DNA from: Ottelia alismoides
Lineage: Eukaryota; Streptophyta; Magnoliopsida; Alismatales; Hydrocharitaceae
Assembly (NCBI GenBank): GCA_037367405.1
Contig: JAZKJV010005749.1
Span: forward strand, 434,001-498,000
Length of the DNA: 64,000 nucleotides
Reading direction: 5' to 3'
Below the pieces are notes generated by a model. The model was given only the letters and a program-made list of their open reading frames with translations. It was not told where the DNA came from and ran no database searches. This document shows, one piece after another, positions 10,947-22,935 of the stretch (position 1 is the first letter of the stretch; every line of letters starts with the position of its first letter). The position numbers and the translations under genes were made by a program.

Positions 10947-11529
10947 GAGAGGCATACCCAAGCTCTCTCTTTACACATAATGCTTGAGAAGCATCTCTCT
11001 CTCCCTCTCTCTTTCTCTCTAGAGGACAGCCCTCTCTCTCCCTCTCATGGCCATCCACCATGGATGCCATGGAGAGGTTCTCCATCGCCGCGGCATCGTC
11101 GTTATGCTGCCCGTTCTTCTGCTCGTGGATCTCCGTCTCCTTCGGTGCGCCTCGCTCGTGAAGAAGAAGTCGGATCTCGTGTGTCGAGATCAGGAGATCC
11201 GCCGCTTGGATCGTCAACATGGATTGCGAGAAGCACGCGGTTCATCCCCGCGCTTGCAAGCGTCTCCTCCGTCGGATCGGACTTGAGACAGGAGGTATCT
11301 TCGTTTAGAGACTCGATCGCAACCACGCTTCAAGAGGTAATCCTATTGCTTGTTTGTGGTTTAGACGAAACGATCCGAGAAGTGTTCTTGGATCATGTGG
11401 TTTCGTCGTGAGAAATTTTTTTTAATTCCGCTGCATCGAGCAACTAGTCCGACTAGTCGCTCCTCGTCGTATTCGATACGACGCTCACGCTTCCGTGATG
11501 CGCTTGAGGATCTAACCATATCCTTCAAG

Positions 11530-11541
11530 TGGTATCAGAGC
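11530..11541 (+). promoter_or_regulatory. C1 primer-binding site (initiator tRNA-Met)
   Basis: TGGTATCAGAGC two bases after the LTR end, the classical plant copia primer site. Confidence 0.95.
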
Positions 11542-14510
11542 CTTAGGTCGACGGTTTCGAATATGATTCGCTAACCAAGGACGACTTGGGTTCGTTAAGG
11601 TCGCGAAAGTTTTTATCGCATTTGATTTCGCAGATCTGTTTGGTGTAATTTTTCGGCCATGTTTAAATTGTTTAAACACGAAAATATCACTTGGATTTTG
11701 TTCCCCATTAAATAAGGAAACCATAGGATCTGAGTTTGCGTAAATCAGAATTCGTATCCTCTAGATATGGTAGTTTTAATGAACATGTATTCACTGTTAC
11801 GGGAACTGCGAATCTTAACGTAATTAAAGAGTTAATTATTGTTTAGAGACGCCTCGAAATGTGTGAAACATCACTTGTTTTCTGTTCTAAATCAAATTAG
11901 CAAACTTTAGAAATTGACTTTGCTTAATTTGGATTTAAATTGATTGAGATATGCTAATTTTAGTAAGTAGGGGTCACTGCTGAAATTACTTTCCTAATCA
12001 AGACCATGTGATTGTCAATTAATGAAATTAATTGTTAATTTCGAGAAATAATTATGGAAAATATTTGTGAAATATTAGAGAATGATTATTTCCTTAATTG
12101 ACTTGGCCCCAATCAATTAGTTGATTATATTTGATCAACATCATAATTGAAGTCACAATCATCAAACTCTTGCTTGAATAGGATTGGGAATTTGTCTAGC
12201 AAATTTCCTTATAATCAAAATTGTTTTGATTACTATATGGTATAATTTCGGTTGAAGAACCGATGATCATCTCAAGTACAAAATAATCAATTTGGCATTA
12301 TCCTTTCCCGAGGTGGATATGGTGTCTAGTCGGGGATCGCTGGTCAGCGGGTTGCAACGTATGTGGTCCGCCCCACTCCCGTCGGTACTGGCCATGACAG
12401 CGGGTAGGGCCGGGATAATGTCCGAGGGATTAAGATGTATTTTTCTAATTATTAAAATACGAATTAATACGTACTTTGAGAATAATACCATATATATTCA
12501 AGTAAGACAATCAAGTTTGATTGATTGAATTGGATTGATAATTAATTTAATATGATTGAATTGATTATGTTCAATTATACTCTAATATGATTAGAGTTAA
12601 TAATTCCCTTGGAAGAATTAATTATATGAATGTGATTCATAGTAATTAATTAAATTTGAATAAGAGGTGGAGGATCACATAAGTGACATCCATGGTCTCC
12701 CGTCAAGGCGAAGGGTTTCCGTCGCCAGGGATTGTATATAGGAGACGCCTGTACGAAGTGACAGCTCCTATATACAAGCGCATCTGGATCGGGCTCTTTG
12801 CTTCTCGAAAGAGTAAGGCCGTATGCGTAGTGACCCCAATATCAGATCCTCATATTATTGGGGCGATATTGGATTGCGCATAGCGAGTTCTATTCCTGTT
12901 GACGGTTGGTTCAATTAACGACGGGTCAACATCACCTTAGGGGTGGTGGGCCCGGGTGTTAAAGACCGAATTGGGGGATGCAAGTTGGACTTGCAAGGCA
13001 GAATGTGTTCCCTCTTCTTTTTATCCGAGTTGTAGATTCTCATATTATTGGGATGCAACAAAGATAAGGAAGGAGATCCCAGATCTTGCTTGAGATATTA
13101 TGGTAAGTATATCTCTTACATTGAAAGTGATTAAGGGAATGAACTTTCATTGTTGACATGGCAAGACAACTTTGATATAAAATTCCTAAATCAAAGTAAG
13201 TTATATATTTATATATATATTTATGCAAATTTCTTATTTCAGATAATCCTTCATTAAACCCACTCAATATTATTCTCAATAATAACCAGTAAAATATCGT
13301 GGATTGGACCCTATGATCCAGAAATTGTACTTGCAATTGGACATACAATGTATGTGGTTGCAATATGCAAGTTTCCTCATAATAATGAGAAGTGATAATT
13401 AAATAGACAATAGGACTAAAACCCTAGGGTTTGTATGTCTCTATAAGTCTTGATCTCATCGAATGTACTTTGGAAGTGACATGTCAATGATGATCGTAAT
13501 TATCAAATAATCCTTATAAAATCAATAAAGATTTTCTGGCATACATATGTGCTCTTGACATTTAATCATGAATGATATGGTTCTCTACATCATGTAGAAT
13601 AGTAGCTCTATAAGAGATAATGTATTCAAATTGTTTGAGTACCTACCTGAACCTATGCTTTAAGAGTTTAGATGGATGTAGGTGATGAGTGTCATTATTC
13701 TACTATCTTTACTCTAGTCATTCATGAAGCTTCATAATATTCATATTGTATGAATTTAATGAAGCATGTATAAGTGTTGAAATACTCTTATATTGAAATT
13801 TTTTATTTTAACATAAGAGATCCTTAGTCTTAAGTAATGGTTGCTTATAGATAAATGGAGCGCAGTGGAAGCATGGGTTGGACCCAAGTAAGAAGTATAA
13901 TCAAAGAGTTGACTGTACTTCTGTGACTTCCATATGACATCCAAAGAGTTGGATGAATGCCAATACTGCAATAAGTTGATGTGTTGATAGTATGACTATC
14001 AAGTCTGTCTAGAATCCTCAGAAAAGGACTCGGATAGAGCATCAGTATAATCTACATATAATCATTGATATTGACTTACTTATTTGATAAGATAAAGTCT
14101 AATAATTGTATCTCAAATTTTCTAATGACACTTGCAATTGGTTGCATATGTATTAGAAATTTGATCTTAAGGTTTATTGGTCATCCATGTTGAAAATGAT
14201 GCAAGTGTTGCAACAATTTCCATGAGATCAATAGACTTCATATTTTCAGTGGGAGCCCTTAGTCTTAGAGAATGTCTCTATGACCTAGATATTAGAATAC
14301 GCTGATTGTTTATTTCTAATTGTTAGATATAAACATGAATTCTGAAATTTATCTATCATAAAGAGTTATGATGGATATATATTTCAGATAGTAATCTTAC
14401 ATCTAGCGGACTCCACAAAATTAGAAATTAATGAATGATTCATTAAGATTTCTAATACTGAAAATTAAAACCTTTAAAGATCAATAGGAGGATAAAGATC
14501 ATTTGACAAT
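11542..14510 (+). other. C1 5' internal region, no recognisable gag
   Basis: Leader and the place where gag and protease should lie. I cannot recognise either; frames are short. It contains a GC-rich island (12308-12425) and more palindromes, such as CTCTAAT / ATG / ATTAGAG near 12580, GTATATAGGAG paired with CTCCTATATAC (12734-12744 and 12765-12775), and CCCCAATA paired with TATTGGGG (12834-12863). gag is either decayed past recognition or replaced. Confidence 0.6.
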
Positions 14511-14512
14511 GA

Positions 14513-16520
14513 TCTGGCATCATGTTTTGGACATTTGTTTGTTGATGTGATCAATAGACTGATAAGAGATGAACCTTTAGATTGTCTAAAAGTTCAAATC
14601 TTACATACTTATGAATATTGTATTCAAGAGTAAAATGTCCAATACACCCATTCTTTGGGAAATGTGTAAGATGTTAAGGTATTCAAGATCTCATACATAT
14701 TGATGTATGTGAATCATCTATATCAGAATAAACATTATGGATATGTGATATCTATTAGTGATTATTTGTGATATGAGATTTCTTCTCTTCACTTAGAAAA
14801 CTTTGAAATGTTCAAAGATTTCATTTTTTGGTTTAGAACCAAAGTTTGAAGGAAGATGAAATGAATTTGATCTAATCAAGGTAGCTTGTACCTATTAGAT
14901 GAATTCAAGGAATACCTTATGAAGATGTGAATATCATTTCTATCTCACCCCTCCTAATGAACCTTAACTCAATAGAGTTGTAGGGAGATACAATTGATCA
15001 TGTGTGACATGATTTAATCAATGATTAATCCTAGCATAATTATCTCTTAGTTTCCAAGGTATATATGTAGTAGAGACTACATTATATACTTAATAAGGTT
15101 CCATGCATGTAAGCTGGAATCTAGCACTAGAGAGTGCTACTTCATTAGGGAAATAAAGGATGGTATTGTATACCTACTTTATGACCTTGAGATTCTTAAA
15201 AGATCTCATCTTTGAGAATATGATTCTTATAGGATGACTCTCTTGAGAATCAAGATGAAAATGAGGAAAAGGAACTCATTTAATCTTGAGAAGATAATGA
15301 GGCTCCTGAAATCGGAAACTAAATAAGACAATTAAAGATGAAACACTAATACCTCTTCAAATAAGTTTGAGGATGGATTCCATGTGTCAGTTGAGTCTGA
15401 AAATGATCGGACTTCATGTAATGAAGCTCCTGAGGATCATGACATGGAAAGATGGATGTTGGCAATAAAAGTCTAATGTAGACTTCATATACAAGTGTTG
15501 TATATGGACCCTCGAGGATCCACTTATATGGGTCAGACCCATTAAGGTATAAATGGATCTTCAAGAGAAAGAGGGAACCTGATGAAAAGGTAGAGACCTT
15601 CAAAAGCACGGTTCGTAGCCATGAGCTACACACCGAAGAGAAGACATCGCTTGCGACGAGACTTGCTCTCTAGTGACCTTGCTTTAACCCATCAGAATAT
15701 TGCTAACTATAGCTACACAATTTGTCTATGACATCTTCATGATGTGAGTCAAGATTGCATTCCTCTATGAATACCTCTCTGAGGATATTCATATGAAGTA
15801 GCCCCAGGGCTTCATGGTTGAGGAAAGCAAGGTGTGCTAGCTGAAGAACTCCATCTTTGGACTCCAATAAGTTTCTTGTAGTTGGAACATAAGATTTGAT
15901 GAAATTATAAATGTTGTGATTTCAGATAAAATCTTGATGAACCATGTGAAGCTTAGTGGGAGTGCCATTGTGTTCATCATGCTTAATGTATATATTATTT
16001 TAATCATTTAGAATGATATAAGAATAAATAATAAGTGTTTGATAATATGGTTGTTCCATACCTTGAGATACGATCTCAAGGATACCTCTTAGATCTTAAT
16101 TCTGAAGTCATTCAGAAGCAAAGAGAAGAGGGTATTGGGACTGTCACATTAGTAGTACACCTTGGACTTATTCCATTTTCTGGAAAATTCCAAGAAAAGC
16201 TTCCTTCCCTTAAGATGTGGTAGTGACCTGTCTAGAGGGATAGCACCTCAAAGAGTTGAGGAAGTGAATGCTAGAACTGCTTGCACTTGTGCATCAGTTA
16301 TGAGAAGCTGAATGTATGCTAGATGTGTACAAGAACCAGATGTCTACCATGCAGTGGGAGTAGTAAACTGTCACTAATCCTACTATGGAGATAAAACACT
16401 TGATTGCAGTAATAACAATATCTTCAAAGATGATGAAACTTAGAGATAGTGATCTCAAAGTCTTATCTTCAAAGGTTTAAGACCTTGTAGATAATGATCT
16501 ATAAGGGTCTTAACTGTAGA
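14513..16520 (+). pseudogene. C1 pol remnant: GAG-pre-integrase, integrase, RT, RNase H
   Basis: Copia polyprotein traces in shifting frames. The GAG-pre-integrase motif (LWHHVLGHL, then a Cys-poor zinc region) is at 14513-14640. Integrase follows, ending in YLTPPNEP plus NRVVGR-like residues near 14941-14990. RT begins with KWIFKRKR at about 15550; the stretch SIRILLTIATQF, IAFLY and GFMVEE follows from about 15690. The YVDD active site near 15985-16005 is lost (it reads VYIILI). RNase H keeps PDVYHAVGVV at about 16335-16365. Order and spacing match intact copia pol, so decay was by point changes and small indels, not by large deletion. No enzyme can be made from it. Confidence 0.85.
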
Positions 16521-16835
16521 TACCTTAGGAGATAGAGATCTCCACGAATGAAGGTATTCTAATAAGGATTATGGGAATACTGGTTATGATAATTAATAAG
16601 TTGTAGTGTCAAGGACACTATAACCAACAAAATTGAGTATCGGTTGCATGAGATGCAACATTCACAATGGATGCGAGCATTGTTACTAGGAGATATGCAA
16701 GTGCCGTAAAAGGACTTGGCGTAGTCTCTTGGGAAAGGAGTGACTGATCAGCTTACCTAGCTATTTTCTAAATAGCCTATGATTGTCACATGAGTGTGGG
16801 TTTAAATGATTAACCCATTAATGGCTCTTTGGGCT

Positions 16836-16845
16836 AGTGGGAGAT
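16836..16845 (+). promoter_or_regulatory. C1 polypurine tract
   Basis: AGTGGGAGAT directly before the 3' LTR (TGTTGG at 16846), the standard plant copia plus-strand primer. Confidence 0.85.
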
Positions 16846-19447
16846 TGTTGGACATGCGAGCCCACGACGAGCCATTATGCAATAAATGTTATTGCAATTC
16901 ACTCCTTGATCTGAAATAAAGAGTATATAATTTGCATAATAGGTCCCTTAGTACAATTAGGGTTGTGTACCATGGCCATCTTGATGATCATACAGCTGTT
17001 GATTCAATTATTGAATCATAGAGGTTGGTGCTTGGATGAATATCTAAAGAGTTAGATTGAGGACTCATCAAGCACCATCAAATGATTATTAAGAGATGAT
17101 CTCTAGCCTGAGAAGGAGATGGCAATCCTTTCTCTAAAGGCTGATATCTGACCGACCTCTTGATGCAGGTCCTCTGCATAGGAATAGAGATTCGGAGGTG
17201 TCAGATTAGTTAGGTCAAAGAGTTGACTTAACGAGATCGAGATAACCAAAGTCCTATATCGTATGCTGTCACGATACAGGCACGCATCCTCTGACCGGAG
17301 ACAGATGTGTTACTATATGTTTGAGTATGTACATTTAGCAGACCAATAGGTTGATGACCTAATCAAGGTCTATACACCGGCGCGCTGGTGTGCATATAAG
17401 GGCATATGAGTAATACGATCTCTCAAAGGGATCATACAGGTTCAGTTACTGAACCGGAAGACATGAGCTCACTCATGAGATATTGGGAAGAATCAAATTC
17501 CATGCGCATGGTCGTCTCTCTTTGGAAGCTTGACTGAATTTGTAGGTTTGATATATACTTTTGAAAAGTATATGATCAAGACCTAGGTATGATATATGCT
17601 TTTGGAAAGTATATGATCGATACCGACTCCCAATGATCGAATGAGAAACTTACTGATAAAACCCTGAAGTAGACAGTGTAAAGTTGATCTCATACTTCGG
17701 GTTTACTCTGAGTCTTCCAGTATGCAGGATGTACAGGTATTAGGAATACCTGAGGGTGATGTGATCATAAACGATTGTATAACCATGACGCTTCCATTCC
17801 TAGGGTGTGATGAAACGGGTATGGATTTTAGTGACTCCTCTCAGTAGAGAAGTAATCTGATCTTAGTCCAAATGTTGGACATTGATCTGAATGTGATTCA
17901 GATGCAATGAGAAGATTAGATTTGCGGTCTTGATTTAATCAAGCATCTATGAGAGGCCCGCGATCTGGATTTGAAATATCATCTCAATATCCATGTCACT
18001 ATACGTGGAACAATACAATTGCCCTGTCCTTATCTCCAAGTATTCGTAGAGAAAGCGCATTATCCTTGAAAGAGTTCATGGATAATTCTATTGTTGATAT
18101 ATGTATCCGAGCATTGAGAAAATGGATAATTAAATGTGATTTAATTATCATGAATAATATGAATTTGATTCATATTATAAGTAGAGTTATCTTAGATAAT
18201 TAGATGTGATTTGATTATCAAAGATGTAAATAATGTGAATGTGATTCATATTATTTGAGCACAAGAGAATAAGTTATCCAATATAATTAAATGTGATTTA
18301 ATTATTATGGATAAGAATAATGTGGATAGTAATATCCAATTATTCATAATATATTATAAATGTGATTTATAATGTATTAGAGAGAGTTAAATATAATTTA
18401 TATTAGTAGATTAATTATTAATGTGTATTGGATACACATTGTCTAATTAGTTGAAAATGTAAATTACATTTTGTTTTGGGTTGTGAATATGATTCACAAT
18501 ATTCCAATGTCAAGATTGCAATATTCCCAAAATTAATTGAGAATTATTTTGGTGAATAAAATCCCAACAAATAGTTGTTGGAAAATAAGTAGAGAGAAAA
18601 TCAAGGAGATGTGCAATCTTATGGGAATCCATGAGATTGCCCTCCCTCCAAAGGGGAAGGTTGATCTCCTTTATTCTCTCTCTCCTTATTTGATTGATTT
18701 AATTTGGTGCTAATATATATTTGATATATTTCATCAAATTTAAATCACAAGTTGTTGGCTTTTACCAACAACAATCTTGACCATTGGATTGACATAAATC
18801 AATCTCATCCATTGATTTTATATGTCACATGGATTGAGATCCATGGATCCCAAAATCCTATAAATAGAGAGGCATACCCAAGCTCTCTCTTTACACATAA
18901 TGCTTGAGAAGCATCTCTCTCTCCCTCTCTCTTTCTCTCTAGGGGACAGCCCTCTCTCTCCCTCTCATGGCCGTCCACCATGGATGCCATAGAGAGGTTC
19001 TCCATCGCCGCGGCATCGTCGTTATGCTGCCCGTTCTTCTGCTCGTGGATCTCCGTCTTCTTCGGTGCGCCTCGCTCGTGAAGAAGAAGTCGGATCTCGT
19101 GTGTCGAGATCAGGAGATCCGCCGCTTGGATCGTCAACATGGATTGCGAGAAGCACGCGGTTCATCCCCGCGCTTGCAAGCGTCTCCTCCGTCGGATCGG
19201 ACTTGAGACAGGAGGTCTCTTCGTTTAGAGACTCGATCGCAACCACGCTTCAAGAGGTAATCCTATTGCTTGTTTGTGGTTTAGACGAAACGATCCGAGA
19301 AGTGTTCTTGGATCATGTGGTTTCGTCGTGAGAAATTTTTTTTAATTCCGCTGCATCGAGCAACTAGTCCGACTAGTCGCTCCTCGTCGTATTCGATACG
19401 ACGCTCACGCTTCCGTGATGCGCTTGAGGATCTAACCATATCCTTCA
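16846..19447 (+). mobile_element. C1 3' LTR
   Basis: Same length as the 5' LTR (2602 bp). Differences seen include GGCGCG/GACGAG near the start, one changed base in the palindrome chain, and CT changes near the TATA box. The TATA box is at 18859-18866. The target duplication follows at 19448-19452. Confidence 0.95.
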
Positions 19448-19702
19448 AAGTGGCCGCAGACGGAGCCGGATGAGTGGAAGGTGCTAGACGCGTACTTAAC
19501 CACGCGAGGAAGGAGCCGAACGCGTGGGGGTCTGCACACAAGTCACGTGCGAGGACGAAGAGGCCGCGGGCTGGGGCTGTAGCTGGGTGACGCACCTACT
19601 GGTTGGTGGTTGTGCATCTAGATCCACACGAGGATGCCGCTATACCTTCAACTGCATGAAGAGAAAATAACGAGAGAGAGATAGAGAGAAAACGAGAGAG
19701 AG

Positions 19703-19925
19703 AGGTGCGTGAATGAGAAAGTGCAAGTGCTGTGCGTGAATACGCATGAAAAATGGGAGGGGAGGAATGCTATGCGTGAATGAAAAATGGGGAGACGAAG
19801 TGATGTGCGTGAGTGCATGAAAAATGGGAGGGGAGGAGTGTACGTGAATGAGAATAGAGAGAGAGAGAGAGCAAGAGGTGTTATGTGTGCATGGCAAAAA
19901 TGGGGGGAGGAGTGTGCTACGCATG
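19703..19925. repeat. diverged tandem repeat in the G2 LTR
   Basis: Four imperfect copies of a roughly 50-60 bp unit built from GTGCGTGAAT and GCATGAAAAATGGGAGGGGA, with GA-rich tracts on both sides (19675-19705, 19855-19871). On the minus strand it lies just downstream of the TATA box, so it would be in the 5' end of the transcript. Confidence 0.7.
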
Positions 19926-19940
19926 GTGCAAGGGACGCCC

Positions 19941-19948
19941 TATTTATA
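19941..19948 (-). promoter_or_regulatory. G2 LTR TATA box
   Basis: Minus strand reads TATAAATA followed by GGGCG. It separates the GC-rich upstream zone from the tandem repeat and is the best promoter candidate in this LTR. Confidence 0.6.
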
Positions 19949-22935
19949 TTTGCGTTGTATGGTTATGAGGGAGGCTTCCCCATGCAAATAAAGACAAAAT
20001 TAAATGGCTATGCATGGGGACGGTGTGGGCATGGGGAAGGCATTTACGTGGGTGGCTCCATGCATGGGAAAGGGGAGGGATAATCGGTGCACATGCATGA
20101 TATTAAAGAGAGGAACTTTTGCACCATTCCCCCTCTCCATTTCTCTCCAACAAAAAACTATAGGTTTTATCCAAGCTATAATGAGTTGGCAAATTATACT
20201 ATCTTCCCTTCCATTTTCTTCCCAATAAAAAGTGAGGTTTTGTAGAGTCAAATCAATGTGTTATATTTAATGCTATATATACCCAATTCATTTCCATATG
20301 ATTTGCTTAATTCATGCAGATAATTAGTTAAGTTATATTTAGGTGACTTGACAAGAATGATTAAGAATGAAATATATAATCGATATTTTTGAAAACATTT
20401 TTCTTGATTAGAAAATCATGATCAGTTGATATATGCAGAGATTGTGTGCGATAATAGATATCTTGTCTGCTGTAAGTAAGGAATATAGATTATGTGAGTT
20501 TGGAGTTTACAGATCAATTATTCAAGTTGTATATCACATAATTTGATCATATTATCTCTGTGTATATTGTAATTATTAGCTACGTGGCTGTTTGAGAACC
20601 GTCAGATCAGGATCGTCTAACGGTGGCGATGGTGGAAGGCGTGGCTTGATGCGGGCCATTGGATCAAGTTGGATCCAACGATATCTGTAGCTTCTGGCGA
20701 GGGCGACATGGCAAAGTATGGACCGTTAGTTTTTCCTGATCCAATGGATGCTGATGCAGACAACATGGGCGAATGAGGACTGTCCGATAAAGGAGATCAG
20801 ACGGTGTCTAGGCATCTTATTCCTCCGAGTTGCCACCTCCTGCGAGGGACTTGACTGGGCTCCAACGAAGCCCTCCTGGCTCCGTCGCCTTCCCCCGTGG
20901 TCGGTGTAGATCGTCTGAGGCTCCTGGATAGCTCGGAATGGCCGTGGAGGCATGGCGGAGCAACCGAAATGTCTGGACGAAACTTGGGAGGTCTGTATGA
21001 TGGGGTCGATGGAGCTCAAAGCAGCTCTGGCATGACGTCTGATCAGTGAAGAAAATGGACATGCAGGTTTAGTGGTTGCCAGAAAACGAGTGCTCGTGCT
21101 CGTTGAAGTGTGGCGAGTGTAGTGAGGCCTAAGGCGTGAAGTGATGACCGTACAGAAGTGTTCTTCTGTCGGGAAGGTGGAGTTGTGATTGAAGATGGGT
21201 CAATGTGTCGTATGAACGAACAGATGGTGGCGCGAAGGTGAGAGCTCCAAGGCGGAGCTCGGTGGAGGGTTGGAGAGATGTGCTGTCAATTAGAGACAGC
21301 AAGAAAAAGGCAAGACGTTCGGTCGAGAAGAAGATGAATATCAAAGGAAGAATGGATGAAGCAACCTGGGAATGGAGGCTCGGGGAAGAGATTCCGGTCG
21401 TCGCTCGAGGGTCGGTAGGGTCCCAAGCTCTAGAACTCGTCGGGGGAAGTTGCTGGCATGGCTGAACTCGCCATGCATCGCGTCGGAGGTGGACCACCAT
21501 ATTTCCTCTCTCGCACTCCATCACTGTCACTAATGGGTAGATAGGAGCTCTAGGGTACCTCCTGCTAGGGCAGATCGGGTAAAAGGTGGCCAGAGGCGAG
21601 GAATTTATAGGAAGAAGGTGGAGGTACATGCGATGAGAGGCGTGATGTTCATGGAGTTTGTGGAGCGAGGGAGAGGCGATCATGGTGATCGTGGGTTCTG
21701 GCGAGGATGAGGGATGTCGGGGTTACGTCGTGGGCCGCTCAATGGGCGGAGATGGTGGTAGATGTGGTGACAAAAATATAAAGGGGGAGGAGGCAACGCG
21801 AGGTGGGCAACGTGCGTGAGGAAGGCGGCTGGAAGAAGAAGACGAACTCTGGAGAGATGGATCTATTGATCCAATGGCTCAGATTGAGGCGCTAAGGACA
21901 AGCCTAGATTAGATCCCAGCGATGCGATCAAATGGCGTAGCGATGCGCCACGTGGTGGGCGTAAGTGCGGGCACTGGCGAATGGTGGTGATGAGATCTGG
22001 GATGATGATCCAATGGGTCAGGGTTTCGGTGGGATTGGTCGGTGATGATTAAAGCGCATGGCGATGATCGTGTGGCGAGGGTGAAGACACGTGGCTGGCT
22101 GAGAAGAAGGCACTGACCGACGGTCTAGATGAGATCTAGGCCCAGATTAGATGGTTGTGAGCTGATGCGGCGTGAACGACCGAGATCTGGAGGAAGGGAG
22201 AGCCATCAGACGGTGGAGAATAAGAGACACGTAGCGAGCGAATAAGTGGGTCGCGTGACGCAACCAGAGAGCGCCTCGTGTCCCAATCAAAATAGTTGAG
22301 GAAGAATGTGAAATAAGAGGGAGAAAATGGCTGAATTTGGAAAAACATGAAACATGAAAGTTGTAGATCTCGATGAGATCTACAAGTTTCATGTTGACCA
22401 AAAATGGAAAAGCGTACAAAACAGTAATAAATACAAGGGTACAAATATACATACATATAGTATACAATGGGGGCCCAAAACCCAAGTTTTGCATACGGGC
22501 TCTGATTTAAATGAAATTGGTCTCATTTTGAAGTCTCTGAATGTATATTATTTTAAGAGTGAGTAGACCTAAATCGGAGGTGTAAGAGAGAGATATGTGC
22601 ATTCTAAGGTCCATGGTCTCAGACTTGGTTTGGGGTTTTATTTGTCAATTTTACAGGTTAGTAATTTTTTGGTATTTTTCTTGTTTTATTATTAGTAATA
22701 TATACAATATAGAGTCAATTTATGGGATTTAGAGCTAGTGTAAAATATATACAGATGAGTGATTTTTACAAGTGACTTTGGCTTCTTATTTCATGCAGAA
22801 GTAAATGCTAATATGTGAATGTTATCAATGCATGCATGAATGCTAATTATGCAACATTGGTGAAAATATGCTTCTAATTACTCGGGAACAAGGCTCTATT
22901 TTCAATTTTAAGAGTGATGAATCATAGATTCATCA

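Larger units (their letters stand above)
8926..11527 (+). mobile_element. C1 5' LTR
   Basis: Starts TGTTGGACATGCGAGCCC and ends ATATCCTTCA. U3 is a dense run of short palindromes, then a TATA box at 10939. Downstream is a CT-rich, then GC-rich transcribed part (10975-11410). The apparent 143-codon frame at 10980-11411 is closed in the other LTR, so I do not treat it as coding. Confidence 0.95.
8926..19447 (+). mobile_element. C1: complete Ty1/copia element with decayed pol
   Basis: 10,522 bp bounded by AAGTG duplications (8921-8925 and 19448-19452), with two LTRs of exactly 2602 bp, an initiator-Met primer-binding site and a purine tract before the 3' LTR. LTR copies differ by roughly two dozen substitutions and no indel by eye, so this is the youngest insertion in the window. 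Its pol keeps the copia order (integrase before RT) but is full of stops and frameshifts. It must have moved with proteins made elsewhere. Orientation plus. Confidence 0.95.
19453..22935 (-). mobile_element. G2 LTR, U3/R part (continues from 8327-8925)
   Basis: Minus-strand LTR start at 22935, inside a perfect 9-bp palindrome TGATGAATC / TAT / GATTCATCA (22915-22935). With the other part the LTR is about 4.08 kb. It contains an AT-rich outer zone (22300-22935), a GC-rich middle with repeated CACGTGG and GATCCAATGG-like words (20590-22270), and a TATA box at 19941. It interrupts the gag of G3. Long frames here (for example 21129-21683 minus) have no similarity to any domain and I read them as chance. 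Confidence 0.8.

Noticed and set aside
10980..11411. 143-codon frame in the C1 5' LTR
   Set aside because: It is closed by a stop in the 3' LTR copy, is composed of CT-rich and GC-rich simple words, and has no domain.
11530..11541. Possible tRNA genes at the primer-binding sites
   Set aside because: Only 12-20 nt complement the tRNA 3' ends; no cloverleaf follows, so these are primer sites.
21129..21683. 184-codon minus-strand frame in the G2 LTR
   Set aside because: Low-complexity composition, no motif, lies in LTR DNA; likely a chance frame in GC-rich sequence.
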